Source: Corallococcus sp. CA053C (GTDB taxonomy: Bacteria > Myxococcota > Myxococcia > Myxococcales > Myxococcaceae). From it: a stretch of DNA of 43,724 nt. The stretch is from the NCBI RefSeq assembly GCF_003611675.1, contig NZ_RAWA01000030.1, positions 1-43,724 of the forward strand, written 5' to 3'. The position numbers and the translations under genes were made by a program. The number at the start of each line of letters is the position of its first letter. Positions within the stretch are counted from its first letter, which is position 1. The notes under the pieces are model-generated. The model had not been told where the DNA came from. It saw only the letters and a program-made list of their open reading frames with translations, and searched no databases. Below, piece after piece: positions 1-7,832 of the stretch.

Positions 1-719
1 GGCGGGCTGGGCAGCTCGCCCCGGAAGCGGTAGGTGGCGCCCGCGCGCGTCTGGTGGCCCCAGCCTCGCGAGCGCAGGTGGAAGAGCAGATCATGCGGCT
101 CCCACTGCCGCAGCGCCGTGAGCGTCTCCTCCGACGCCGGCACGTCCAGCCCGTCCGGCACGAGGATGCCCGTCTCCGCCAGCAGGCGCACGAGCTCGCG
201 GAGCGTGGCGGATTCGATGCCGGTGTTGAACTGGTTGAGCCGCGCCAGCAGCGTGGGGCGGGCCATGTCGAACAGCAGCGACACCACGCGCCGATCATGC
301 AGCGCCGCGGTGGCGTGCACCGTGGGGCAGTCCAGCACCGCGTGGCCCGCCGCCATCCGCGTGTGCGCGAAGCGGGAGAGCTGCAAGGGCACGTTCGCGT
401 CGAACGTCGCGCGCCGGCGCAAGAAGGACGCGGAGGCCGGCGTGAGCGTCATCAATAGGTTGCCGCGCTCCTCCACCGTCCACGACAGCAGGCCGCCGTC
501 CCCCGCGAGATCCAACCAGTACCAGGCGAGCGACGCGTCCGTGCCCGCCGCGGCCGGCACCTCCGTCTCCTGGATGCCGCCGTCCGCGAGCGACTCGAAG
601 ACGGCGCGCACACCGGGGGCCAGCAGCCCCAGCCGCAGCGAACGACCCGGGCCTTCCACGCGCGCGTCGTCCGCGTCGGAGCAACGCAGCGCCACGCCTT
701 CGGCGAGCGACAATCTCAT
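1..719 (-). CDS. SagB-type dehydrogenase, N-terminal part (cut by window start)
   Basis: Translating the minus strand from the ATG at 719 gives 239 residues that run off the window. The start MRLSLAEGVALR and the later stretch WEPHDLLFHLRSRGWGH, followed by a TYRFRG segment, match the N-terminal region of SagB/ThcOx-family proteins that precedes their FMN-binding nitroreductase domain. In TOMM pathways these enzymes oxidise thiazolines/oxazolines to thiazoles/oxazoles. The flavin domain itself lies outside the window, so catalytic residues cannot be checked. The start is 10 bp after the amidohydrolase stop, with GAGG upstream (GTGAGGCCGTCAGC-ATG), so it is the fourth gene of the operon. The fused YcaO gene upstream supports the assignment. 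It could be a degenerate homologue if the missing part is damaged. Confidence 0.8.
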   Translation of the reverse strand, partial: MRLSLAEGVALRCSDADDARVEGPGRSLRLGLLAPGVRAVFESLADGGIQETEVPAAAGTDASLAWYWLDLAGDGGLLSWTVEERGNLLMTLTPASASFLRRRATFDANVPLQLSRFAHTRMAAGHAVLDCPTVHATAALHDRRVVSLLFDMARPTLLARLNQFNTGIESATLRELVRLLAETGILVPDGLDVPASEETLTALRQWEPHDLLFHLRSRGWGHQTRAGATYRFRGELPSP

Positions 720-729
720 GCTGACGGCC

Positions 730-1887
730 TCACGGTTCCGCACCGTAGAACCGGGTCGGGTTTTCCCAGAGAACCTTTCGTAGACGACTTTCGGGCATCA
801 GGTCACGCAAGGACAGCATGGATGCCAGGACATCGTCTCCGTGATCCAGATGCGGGAAGTCGCTTCCGAAGAGCAGCCTGTCTTCGGGCAGATGTCGCAT
901 CATGTCGGGCAGGTAGGGCTCGTCCGGCTCCACGGAGACGAAGCAGTGCCTGCGCAGGTAGGCGGATGGAGCCTGTCTGACGGTGGCGGAGACCTCGGCG
1001 CCCACGGCCTGGTGCTCCGCGTCCAGGCGCCAGGACCAGTAGGGCAGCCAGCCGCAGCCCGCCTCCATCGCGCCCACGCGCAGTGTGGGGTGGCGCTCCA
1101 GCACGCCGCCCTGGAGGAGCGCGAGCAGCCCCATCATCAGCTCCATCGGGTGGGCGCAGGCGTGGTTGGCGAAGCGGGTGTCGAAGCGGTCCGCGCCGGC
1201 CGACGGCACGTAGACGTGGCCGCTGCCGTGCAGCACCACCGCGATGGAGCGGGCTTCGCACTCCGTCCAGAAGGGCTCATACGCCGCGTCCGAGAGGAGC
1301 CGGCCGCCAATGGGGTTGGGCCGCACCATCACCGCGCGCCAGCCGAAGCCCGCCACCCGGCGCAGCTCCGCCACCATGGCCTCCGGTTCGTGCCGGCTGA
1401 TGAGCCCCACGCCCCGGAGGCGCTCGGGGTGGTGCGCGCAGAAGCCCTGCAGCCAGGTGTTGTAGACGGCCGCGAAGGCGGTGGCCACGCGGGGCTTCAG
1501 CGGCCAGAAGCCCTCCAAGAGCAGCGCGTACGTGGGGAAGAGGGCCGCGACGTCCACGCCGGTGCGGTCCATCTCCGCCAGGTACACGTCCGGCCGCTGG
1601 AGCAATTCGTTGCGGCCCAGCTGCCGGTAGGAGCGCGCGGAGAACTCCACCCACGCGCGCTCCGGCATGTGGTTCCACAGGGGCTTGCCGTCCACCTCCG
1701 GCAGGGGCTGCACCGGCAGCAGGCCCTGGGGGCCCAGCCGCTCCAGCCGCGCTTGGAGTGACTCCTCCGGGAGCCGTCCGGGCCGGGGGGCGTGCTTGCG
1801 CAGGGCCGGCTCCAGGTGCTCCGCCCAGAGGCTCAGCGGCTCCAGGACATGGCGGTCCGCGTCGAAGATGTGGAAGCCGTCACGCAT
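730..1887 (-). CDS. Amidohydrolase family 2 (TIM-barrel metal-dependent hydrolase)
   Basis: The product is 385 aa, a full length for amidohydrolase_2 (ACMSD-like) proteins. The N-terminal metal motif is visible as FDADRHVLEP (D9, D11, H13), and the C-terminal barrel motif as FGSDFPHLD with the likely catalytic Asp343. A histidine-containing strand end (AVVLHGSGH) and ACAHPMELMMG lie in the middle, as expected for metal ligands. Family members hydrolyse C-N bonds or decarboxylate small ring substrates; the substrate here is unknown. The ATG is 3 bp after the radical SAM stop, and 10 bp separate its own stop from SagB. Translation is therefore almost certainly coupled within one transcript. Inference: it modifies or trims the same RiPP-type product as the YcaO and SagB proteins, or processes a cofactor or substrate. 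No signal peptide is seen, so it is probably cytoplasmic. Confidence 0.88.
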   Translation of the reverse strand: MRDGFHIFDADRHVLEPLSLWAEHLEPALRKHAPRPGRLPEESLQARLERLGPQGLLPVQPLPEVDGKPLWNHMPERAWVEFSARSYRQLGRNELLQRPDVYLAEMDRTGVDVAALFPTYALLLEGFWPLKPRVATAFAAVYNTWLQGFCAHHPERLRGVGLISRHEPEAMVAELRRVAGFGWRAVMVRPNPIGGRLLSDAAYEPFWTECEARSIAVVLHGSGHVYVPSAGADRFDTRFANHACAHPMELMMGLLALLQGGVLERHPTLRVGAMEAGCGWLPYWSWRLDAEHQAVGAEVSATVRQAPSAYLRRHCFVSVEPDEPYLPDMMRHLPEDRLLFGSDFPHLDHGDDVLASMLSLRDLMPESRLRKVLWENPTRFYGAEP

Positions 1888-1890
1888 CGC

Positions 1891-3852
1891 TCACCGTCCC
1901 CAACTCGCGAGCTCGTCGCGCACGTCCTTGAGCAGCGCTTCCAGCAGGCCGGTGCGGCGGGCCTGCGTGCGCAGCGCCTGCTCCTCGTCGGCGGCGAGGG
2001 CCACGAGCGAGCCGGGGTGCCCGCCCCGGGCCGCCACCGCCGCGTCGCACAGCTCGCGCAGGAATTCGTGGTGCTGCGGCTGGAGCGTCTGGAAGCCCTC
2101 GCCCCAGCGGGAGACGAAGTCCACCAGCACGTCGCGTGACGCCTCGGGCACGTCGCGGCGGTCGGGCAGGTCGCGGCTCAGCCGCACGTACAGGTCCGGG
2201 AACACGTCGCGCATCGCGGTGGCGAAGGTGGCCGGGACGTAGACAGGCTGCGTGTCCGGGACGAAGTCGCCCAGGCGTTCGGCGGCCAGCACCGCGTCGA
2301 AGTCGGTGAAGAGGCGCTCGTGCCGGCGGCGCTCGTTCTGGTTGCGCGCGAGGAAGAACACCGCGCGTGGCAGCATCGTGGGCGCGGTGCGGCGGACCTC
2401 GGCGAGCGTGTCGCCCAGCACCGCGCGCTCCGCGGACGTGAGGGTCCAGGCGTCGGTGGCCTCGCGCAGGAAGCGGTCGGTGACGGCTTCGGGCCAGGCG
2501 GGCTCCGCCACCTGGGGGAAGCGCTGGATGCCGGCGATGAAGCCGCGGATGCGCTCACAGGCGGCGTCCCAGGTGGACAGCCGCTCCACGAGGTCGCGGA
2601 AGCCTTCGAGCAGCTGCGGCCGCGTCATCCCCAGCGGCATCACGTTGAGCACGATGGCGCCCCGGTCTCTTGAGTGCGCCTTCCGGGGCGTGGCGAGCCT
2701 TCCTTCCGCGCGCAGCCGCGTCCACAGCTTCGTGCCGCGCGGGGCTTGCAGCGGCGCCACCACCACCCACGGCAGGTGCGAGCGCTGGATGTTGGCGTGC
2801 AGCGAGTCGAAGACGGCGGGCGTGTCTTGGTCGAACCCGACGATGAAGCTGCCCCGGGGCCCGATGCCGTGCGCCTGGATGCGCAGCAGGTCGCCGATGA
2901 GATCCGCGCGCACGTTCTGGTGCTTCTGCGCCTCCTTGAGCGCGGCGGGATCGAAGGACTCGATGCCGAGCACCACGGTGTAGAAGTTGGCGTCCGCCAT
3001 GCCTTCCAGCAGCTGCGCGTCGCGGCTCAGGTTCATCGTTACCTGGGTGAAGAAGCGCAGCGGGCGGGGCAGGGCGCGGTTCAAGGGCACCAACCCCGCG
3101 AGCACCTCCTTCGCGTAGCCCGCGTCCCCGATGAACTCGTCGTCCGCGAAGAAGACGCCCTCCGCGCCCAGCGCCGCGTGGCCCCGGACCTCCTCCAGCA
3201 CCTGGGCCACCGGCTTGTGTCGCTGCTTGCGACCGTACAGGTAGATGACGTCGCAGAACGAGCAGTCGAACGGACAGCCGCGCGTCGTCTGCACGGAGCC
3301 CCACGCGTAGCGCGGGAAGTCGGCCGCGATGCCGTCCCAGCGCGGCGGCGGGCTCTCGCTCAGGGCGGGCTTGTCGATCTGCCGGTACTCGGGCGCGTAC
3401 TCGCCCTGGAGGTAGTCCGCGAGGAAGCGCGGCCAGGTGCGCTCGGCCTCGTTGACGAAGAGCGCATCGAAGAAGCCCCGGTAGTCCTCCGGCGCGGCGG
3501 AGACGGCGGGGCCGCCCGCGACCACGGTGGCGCCCCGGTCGCGGAAGAAGCCGCCCAGGAAGCGCGCCTGGTACGTGAGCGCGGAGTACATCACCGACAC
3601 TCCGACGATGTCGTAGTCGCCCAGCGGCGTGTCCACGCGCAGCTGGCCGTGCAGCTCCTCGTCCCAGATGTCCACCGTGAAGGTGTCCGGCGTGAGCGCC
3701 GCGAGCGTCGCGCAGGCCAGCGGCGTCATCGTCGCGCGCTTCACGAGCCCGCGCTCGGGGTCGAAGTCCTCCGTCTCCCGGTCGACGTGGCGTCGATCCG
3801 GTCCGCACTGGACCAGCAGGATGCGGGGCTTGGGAGCAGGGGACGGCGCCAT
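1891..3852 (-). CDS. B12-binding-type radical SAM protein
   Basis: The product is 653 aa. Residues about 10-150 resemble a cobalamin-binding Rossmann domain (ILLVQCGPD; YDIVGVSVMYS; ATVVAGGPAVSAAPEDY), but the classical DxHxxG base-off motif is absent, as in several BchE-like members. The radical SAM cluster motif is CxxxCxxC at C193, C197 and C200 (RGCPFDCSFCD), followed by a barrel with GVFFADDEFIGD and a GIESFD strand. About 250 further residues at the C-terminus have no recognised motif. Such enzymes carry out radical methylations, cyclisations or other modifications of unactivated carbons. The ATG lies 7 bp after the YcaO stop and the gene ends 3 bp before the amidohydrolase, so it is locked into the operon. 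Inference: it installs an extra modification on the YcaO product. The substrate and reaction cannot be told from sequence. Confidence 0.87.
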   Translation of the reverse strand: MAPSPAPKPRILLVQCGPDRRHVDRETEDFDPERGLVKRATMTPLACATLAALTPDTFTVDIWDEELHGQLRVDTPLGDYDIVGVSVMYSALTYQARFLGGFFRDRGATVVAGGPAVSAAPEDYRGFFDALFVNEAERTWPRFLADYLQGEYAPEYRQIDKPALSESPPPRWDGIAADFPRYAWGSVQTTRGCPFDCSFCDVIYLYGRKQRHKPVAQVLEEVRGHAALGAEGVFFADDEFIGDAGYAKEVLAGLVPLNRALPRPLRFFTQVTMNLSRDAQLLEGMADANFYTVVLGIESFDPAALKEAQKHQNVRADLIGDLLRIQAHGIGPRGSFIVGFDQDTPAVFDSLHANIQRSHLPWVVVAPLQAPRGTKLWTRLRAEGRLATPRKAHSRDRGAIVLNVMPLGMTRPQLLEGFRDLVERLSTWDAACERIRGFIAGIQRFPQVAEPAWPEAVTDRFLREATDAWTLTSAERAVLGDTLAEVRRTAPTMLPRAVFFLARNQNERRRHERLFTDFDAVLAAERLGDFVPDTQPVYVPATFATAMRDVFPDLYVRLSRDLPDRRDVPEASRDVLVDFVSRWGEGFQTLQPQHHEFLRELCDAAVAARGGHPGSLVALAADEEQALRTQARRTGLLEALLKDVRDELASWGR

Positions 3853-3859
3853 GGCGCGC

Positions 3860-6046
3860 TCAGAAATAGAAGGGCACGGGGTTGAGCTGGGCTTCGGTCA
3901 GGGGCGCGGCCAACCACCCCATCCGCACCGGCACGTCATACAGCCGGCCGGGGCCCAGGCGGGGCCAGAAGTGTCGCAGTCCCGGGACGATGACCTTCAC
4001 CACGGACAGCCCCACCTCCGGGCGTCCCTGATCCACCACCAGCGTCTCCAGCCCCACGCGGGCCGCGCGCTCGACACAGGCCACCACGTCGTCGCGCAGG
4101 TCGTCATGCTCCACGCGCGGGAAGTCGAAGCGGACGCGCGGAGGGGCCCCCTCGTCGGGAAGCAGCCACGAGGGGTCCGCGTGCGCGCGCGTGTCCCACG
4201 GCGAGGGGGACGTGTCCTTCGGGTCGTAGCACTGGGCCACCTCCGTGAGCGCGCGCTGCACGGCGAGCTTCGCGTCGAAGTGGCTGCCACACCCGGCCCA
4301 GGCGCGTCCGCGCTCCGGGGACAACGCGAGCGCGACGAACACCGGGATGCCCAGGTCGTGCGTGAGGTCGAGCACCCACAGCCGCAGGCCCAGCGTCCGG
4401 TAGTGCGCTTCCACGGAGGCGAACCACGGCTCGTTGAAGCTGCCCAGGTCCACGCGCGGACGGCGCAGGCGGTTGTACCACCAGAGCGCCACCGCATCGC
4501 GCTCCACCAGCTCCAGGAAGCCCTGGAGGATGGCCTCCTCCACGCAGTTGCCGGCCGCGTTCCCGTTGGAGTTGAAGAGGGCGAAGGGCCCGTCCGCGGG
4601 CGACGGCGCGAAGAGGTAAGCGAACGACGTGGGCACGTAGCGGTGCTCACCGTGCGTGAGCGACCACGCCAGGCTCCAGTCCATCGGTTGATCCGCGTAG
4701 GGCCGGGGCACGGCGGTGCGCGCATCACGGTGGCTCGCGCCGTCGGGCCGGTTGCTGAACTGCGCGGCGCTGAAGTGCTGGAGCGCGTCCGGGTGCACGG
4801 CCTGGGGACCCAGCGACGACGCGGTGGCGTGGACGCGGGGCTCGTCTCCCTGGAACACGGCGCTGTAGCGCTCCAGGGCCTCGCACAGCGCGCCCGCGCG
4901 GGCCTGGGCCTCGGTGCGTCCCTTGCCGCTGGCCACGCGGTGGAAGTCGTCGGAGGCGGGCGCGTCCGTCCACGGGCACACGCGGAAGAGGGCGGACTGG
5001 ACGTGGCCCAGGGGCGCGTCCCCCGGCACCGCGCGCAGGTCGCTCACCACGCCCGTCACGGGACTGATGAGGTGACGGTGGCGCTCCCACGTCTCCTCGG
5101 GCGTGAGGATGCGGTGGCCGCCATCGCCGGTGAAGCGCTTGGGGCGCGAGGCCAGCTCCAGCGGTCGCCGCGCGCGCGCCTCCATCCACGTCGGGTCGCC
5201 GCAGTCGGGACACTGCGGCCGCCGCGTCACGGCATGCGACTCCAGCTTCCAGGTGGCGAAGTCGAGCGTCCACAGCCGCGCGTGCCTCGCCGTATCCCCG
5301 TCCACCACCCACCGGGCCACGAGCGTCGCCGCGAACGACAGCCCTGCTTGCGCCGTGGTGGGCAGGCCGGTGCGCGCCAGCCGGGGCGCGTGCGTGCGTC
5401 CTCCCTTGCGCGCCAGGTACTGCTCGACGGGGCGGTTGCCCCAGAGCCGCTCCGTGAGGCACGTCCAGCACGCGCCCGCACCGGGCACGACGACGGGGCC
5501 CGCATGACACGCGGAGCCCGTGACCTTCACCGGCAGGAACGCCACGCCCGCGCTCCGGGCCGCCCGCGCGAGTTCGAGCGCCTCCGGGGACAGGTAGTCA
5601 TCCACCAGCAGGACGTGGCGGTCCGCCTCCTCGCGCACGTCCAGGCCGGTGTCGCGCAGGGCGTCCGTCAGTCGCTCGACGTCCTCGCCCGCGACGGCGC
5701 GCACGGCGACGGGCGTGTCCAGCAGCCGTCCGGCCGCGACCGCCGCGTCGATGCCCAACGACTCCCAGAACCCGGCCACCTCCGCGTCGAACACGTCCTC
5801 CGCTTCCTCCACGTGTCCGCGCTCCTCCAGGAGCGACAGCGCGTAGAGCACCTCTGGCGCGGAGGCCTGTCCCTCCAGCTCGGCGATGACCTGGGCCACG
5901 GTGCGCTCGCCATCCAGCAGCGGCACGACGCGCGCGTGCAGCGCGCCCTCCAGGAGGAAATGGGCGCGCTCGCCCACGAGGAAGACGCGTCGCGCATCGA
6001 GCACCTCGACGCGCAGGTGGGGCTTGATGCGGAGGACTCGGTTCAT
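3860..6046 (-). CDS. Fused TOMM cyclodehydratase (E1-like + YcaO)
   Basis: The 728-aa protein is the usual length of the fused heterocyclisation enzyme that turns Cys/Ser/Thr of a RiPP precursor into azolines using ATP. The N-terminus (MNRVLRIKPHLRVEVLD, then PLLDGERTVAQVI) is the leader-peptide-recognition (PqqD-like) domain. An E1-like region follows, with two CxxC pairs (CWTC near residue 192, CPDC near 278) that should bind structural zinc. The YcaO half shows the ATP/Mg motifs GKGRTEAQARAGALCEALER (about 373-392) and NSNGNAAGNCVEEAILQGF with ELVERDAVALWWYNRL (about 491-530). The C-terminus is NPVPFYF, a weak version of the proline-rich tail common in azoline-forming YcaO proteins. The open frame runs upstream to about 6499, but homology begins at the ATG at 6046, which leaves room for the divergent S53 gene. 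No strong Shine-Dalgarno is seen. First gene of the operon. Confidence 0.92.
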   Translation of the reverse strand: MNRVLRIKPHLRVEVLDARRVFLVGERAHFLLEGALHARVVPLLDGERTVAQVIAELEGQASAPEVLYALSLLEERGHVEEAEDVFDAEVAGFWESLGIDAAVAAGRLLDTPVAVRAVAGEDVERLTDALRDTGLDVREEADRHVLLVDDYLSPEALELARAARSAGVAFLPVKVTGSACHAGPVVVPGAGACWTCLTERLWGNRPVEQYLARKGGRTHAPRLARTGLPTTAQAGLSFAATLVARWVVDGDTARHARLWTLDFATWKLESHAVTRRPQCPDCGDPTWMEARARRPLELASRPKRFTGDGGHRILTPEETWERHRHLISPVTGVVSDLRAVPGDAPLGHVQSALFRVCPWTDAPASDDFHRVASGKGRTEAQARAGALCEALERYSAVFQGDEPRVHATASSLGPQAVHPDALQHFSAAQFSNRPDGASHRDARTAVPRPYADQPMDWSLAWSLTHGEHRYVPTSFAYLFAPSPADGPFALFNSNGNAAGNCVEEAILQGFLELVERDAVALWWYNRLRRPRVDLGSFNEPWFASVEAHYRTLGLRLWVLDLTHDLGIPVFVALALSPERGRAWAGCGSHFDAKLAVQRALTEVAQCYDPKDTSPSPWDTRAHADPSWLLPDEGAPPRVRFDFPRVEHDDLRDDVVACVERAARVGLETLVVDQGRPEVGLSVVKVIVPGLRHFWPRLGPGRLYDVPVRMGWLAAPLTEAQLNPVPFYF

Positions 6047-6140
6047 GAGCAGGCGGGCGAGCCTAGCCGGGGCGCGGGGCGCTGGATACGACCGGGAGTG
6101 CACGGGAGGCGGCCCGGACGTGCGTGGTAGAAAGCCGGCC
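6047..6140. promoter_or_regulatory. Divergent promoter region between YcaO operon and S53 peptidase
   Basis: This 94-bp gap separates the start codons of two divergent transcription units, so both promoters should lie here or inside the flanking 5' ends. It is very GC-rich and I see no convincing -35/-10 pair. No open frame in it looks like a RiPP precursor. Confidence 0.4.
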
Positions 6141-7814
6141 ATGGTCAGCCTCCCCCTCCTGAAGAGCGCGCGCGTCTCCCCCATTCCCGCGAACCCCCTC
6201 CGGAGCCGCGCCCCTGCTGGCACCGTGGAGGTCACGCTGGTGCTGCGCCACGGCGCGCCCCTGCCAACGGTGGAGGAGCTGTGCGCGGAGCCTCCGCGCC
6301 GCTCGCTCACGCACGAGGAGTTCGAGGAGAAGTACGGCACGTCGAAGAAGGACCTGGCCGCCGTGAAGCGCTTCGCGGCGGCGACGGGCCTGCGCGTCGT
6401 CTCCGTGCAGCGCGACCGGGGCCATGTGCGGCTCGCGGGGACGGCCACCGCCATCCGCAAGGCCTTCGACGTGGACCTGAAGCGCTTCGAGCACGGCAAG
6501 GTGTCGTTCTTGAGTCACACGAAGCCCGTCTCGTTGCCGCGCTCCCTGCGCGACATCGTGGAGTGGGTGTTCGGCCTGGACACGCGCCCGCTCGTCACCC
6601 ACAGCTCGGCGTCCCTGCCCGTGCCCGCGAAGCAGGCGGCGCAGGCGGGCCTTCGCTCGTACACGCCGGAGGAGGTGGGGCGCCTCTACCGCTACCCCGC
6701 GACGCAGGGCGAGGGCCAGTGCGTGGGCATCATCGAGCTGACCGGCGGCTACAGGAACTCGGACCTGGTGGAGTACCTGGCGAAGCTGGGCGTGAAGCGG
6801 GACGCGCCGGTGACCGTGGGACCCAACACGCCGGGCTTCAGCGTCGCGTCCAACGCGGAGGTCACCATGGACGTGGAGCTGGTGTCCGCGATGTGTCCGA
6901 AGGCGCGCGTCGTCGTCTACAACGCGGACTCGAAGGACTACTCGCTGAGCGACTACCTCCGCGTCTTCGCGATGGCCATCAGCGACCGGGAGAACCGGCC
7001 GTCGGTGCTGACCACCAGCTGGTCCTTCTACGAGGGCTCGCTCATCCAGAAGGGCGAGGAGGCGGCCTTCGAGCGGCTCTTCCGTGAAGCGGCGCTCCTG
7101 GGCATCACCGTGTGCGCGGCCTCCGGAGACCTGGGCTCGCAGGTGCCCACCGAGGGCGGCTCACCCACCGGCGCCATCACGGCGGCGGCGACGAGCTATC
7201 CCGCCGCGAGCGCGCTGGTGCTGGGCTGCGGCGGCACGACGCTCGAAGGCGAGGGCGACACGATCCGCCACGAGCGCGTGTGGAACCGCCTGGGCGAGGC
7301 CATGTCGATGAGCCCCGTGGGCGCGCCCGTGGCCGCGGGCGCGAGCAGCGGCGGGGTGAGCACCATGAACAAGCTGCCCCTGTACCAGCAGGGCATGAAC
7401 GTGCCCGAGCAGGTGACGACGACGTGGAAGGACGGCGTGTTCCAGGTGGTGTCGCGCACCCCCGGGCGCGGCGTGCCCGACGTCGCGGCCAACGCCGATC
7501 TGCACACCGGCTACCAGATCTACTTCAAGGGCCAGGACGGGGTGGCCGCGGGCACGAGCGCCGCCGCGCCCATGTGGGCCGCGCTCATCGTCCGCCTCAA
7601 CGAGGCCCTGGGCCAGCGCGTGGGCTTCCTCCACCCCCGCCTGTACGCGCTCGTCAGCGAGGGAGCGCCCGTGTTCAACCGCATCACCCAGGGCGGCAAC
7701 GGCGCGTGGTTCGCCAGCGAAGGCGCCCTGTGGAACGCGTGCACCGGCCTGGGCTCGCCGGATGGAGAGGCGCTGCTCGCGGGCCTGCGGCGGCTCCAGC
7801 GCCGCAAGCACTGA
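6141..7814 (+). CDS. S53 family peptidase (sedolisin/pro-kumamolisin)
   Basis: The product is 557 aa. Residues about 25-180 form the pro-kumamolisin activation domain (RSLTHEEFEEKYG; FDVDLKRFEHG). The peptidase domain carries the full sedolisin catalytic set: E240 and D244 in AEVTMDVELV (ExxxD), the oxyanion Asp330 in ASGDLGS, and the nucleophile Ser473 in GTSAAAPMWA. It is therefore predicted to be an active acid-type serine-carboxyl endopeptidase made as a zymogen. No clear signal peptide is visible at MVSLPLLKSARVSP, so secretion would need another route or a different start. The ATG at 6141 was chosen because the propeptide fold starts soon after it and it clears the divergent YcaO start at 6046; the ribosome site is weak. 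It converges on the sulfotransferase with an 18-bp gap. Inference: it could be an ordinary degradative protease or the leader protease of the adjacent RiPP operon. Confidence 0.93.
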   Translation: MVSLPLLKSARVSPIPANPLRSRAPAGTVEVTLVLRHGAPLPTVEELCAEPPRRSLTHEEFEEKYGTSKKDLAAVKRFAAATGLRVVSVQRDRGHVRLAGTATAIRKAFDVDLKRFEHGKVSFLSHTKPVSLPRSLRDIVEWVFGLDTRPLVTHSSASLPVPAKQAAQAGLRSYTPEEVGRLYRYPATQGEGQCVGIIELTGGYRNSDLVEYLAKLGVKRDAPVTVGPNTPGFSVASNAEVTMDVELVSAMCPKARVVVYNADSKDYSLSDYLRVFAMAISDRENRPSVLTTSWSFYEGSLIQKGEEAAFERLFREAALLGITVCAASGDLGSQVPTEGGSPTGAITAAATSYPAASALVLGCGGTTLEGEGDTIRHERVWNRLGEAMSMSPVGAPVAAGASSGGVSTMNKLPLYQQGMNVPEQVTTTWKDGVFQVVSRTPGRGVPDVAANADLHTGYQIYFKGQDGVAAGTSAAAPMWAALIVRLNEALGQRVGFLHPRLYALVSEGAPVFNRITQGGNGAWFASEGALWNACTGLGSPDGEALLAGLRRLQRRKH

Positions 7815-7832
7815 AGCCGGCGCGCGCGCGTC

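Noticed and set aside
3629..6130. An 833-codon open frame on the plus strand
   Set aside because: It is antisense to the YcaO gene, is rich in Arg/His/Gln, and has no family resemblance. It is a GC-skew shadow.
6047..6499. N-terminal extension of the YcaO open frame to about 6499
   Set aside because: It would overlap the divergent S53 gene, and the leader-recognition homology begins at the ATG at 6046.
7815..7832. Alternating CG run between the convergent S53 and sulfotransferase genes as a terminator
   Set aside because: There is no T-tract and no convincing stem-loop. The 18-bp gap is too short to support a call.
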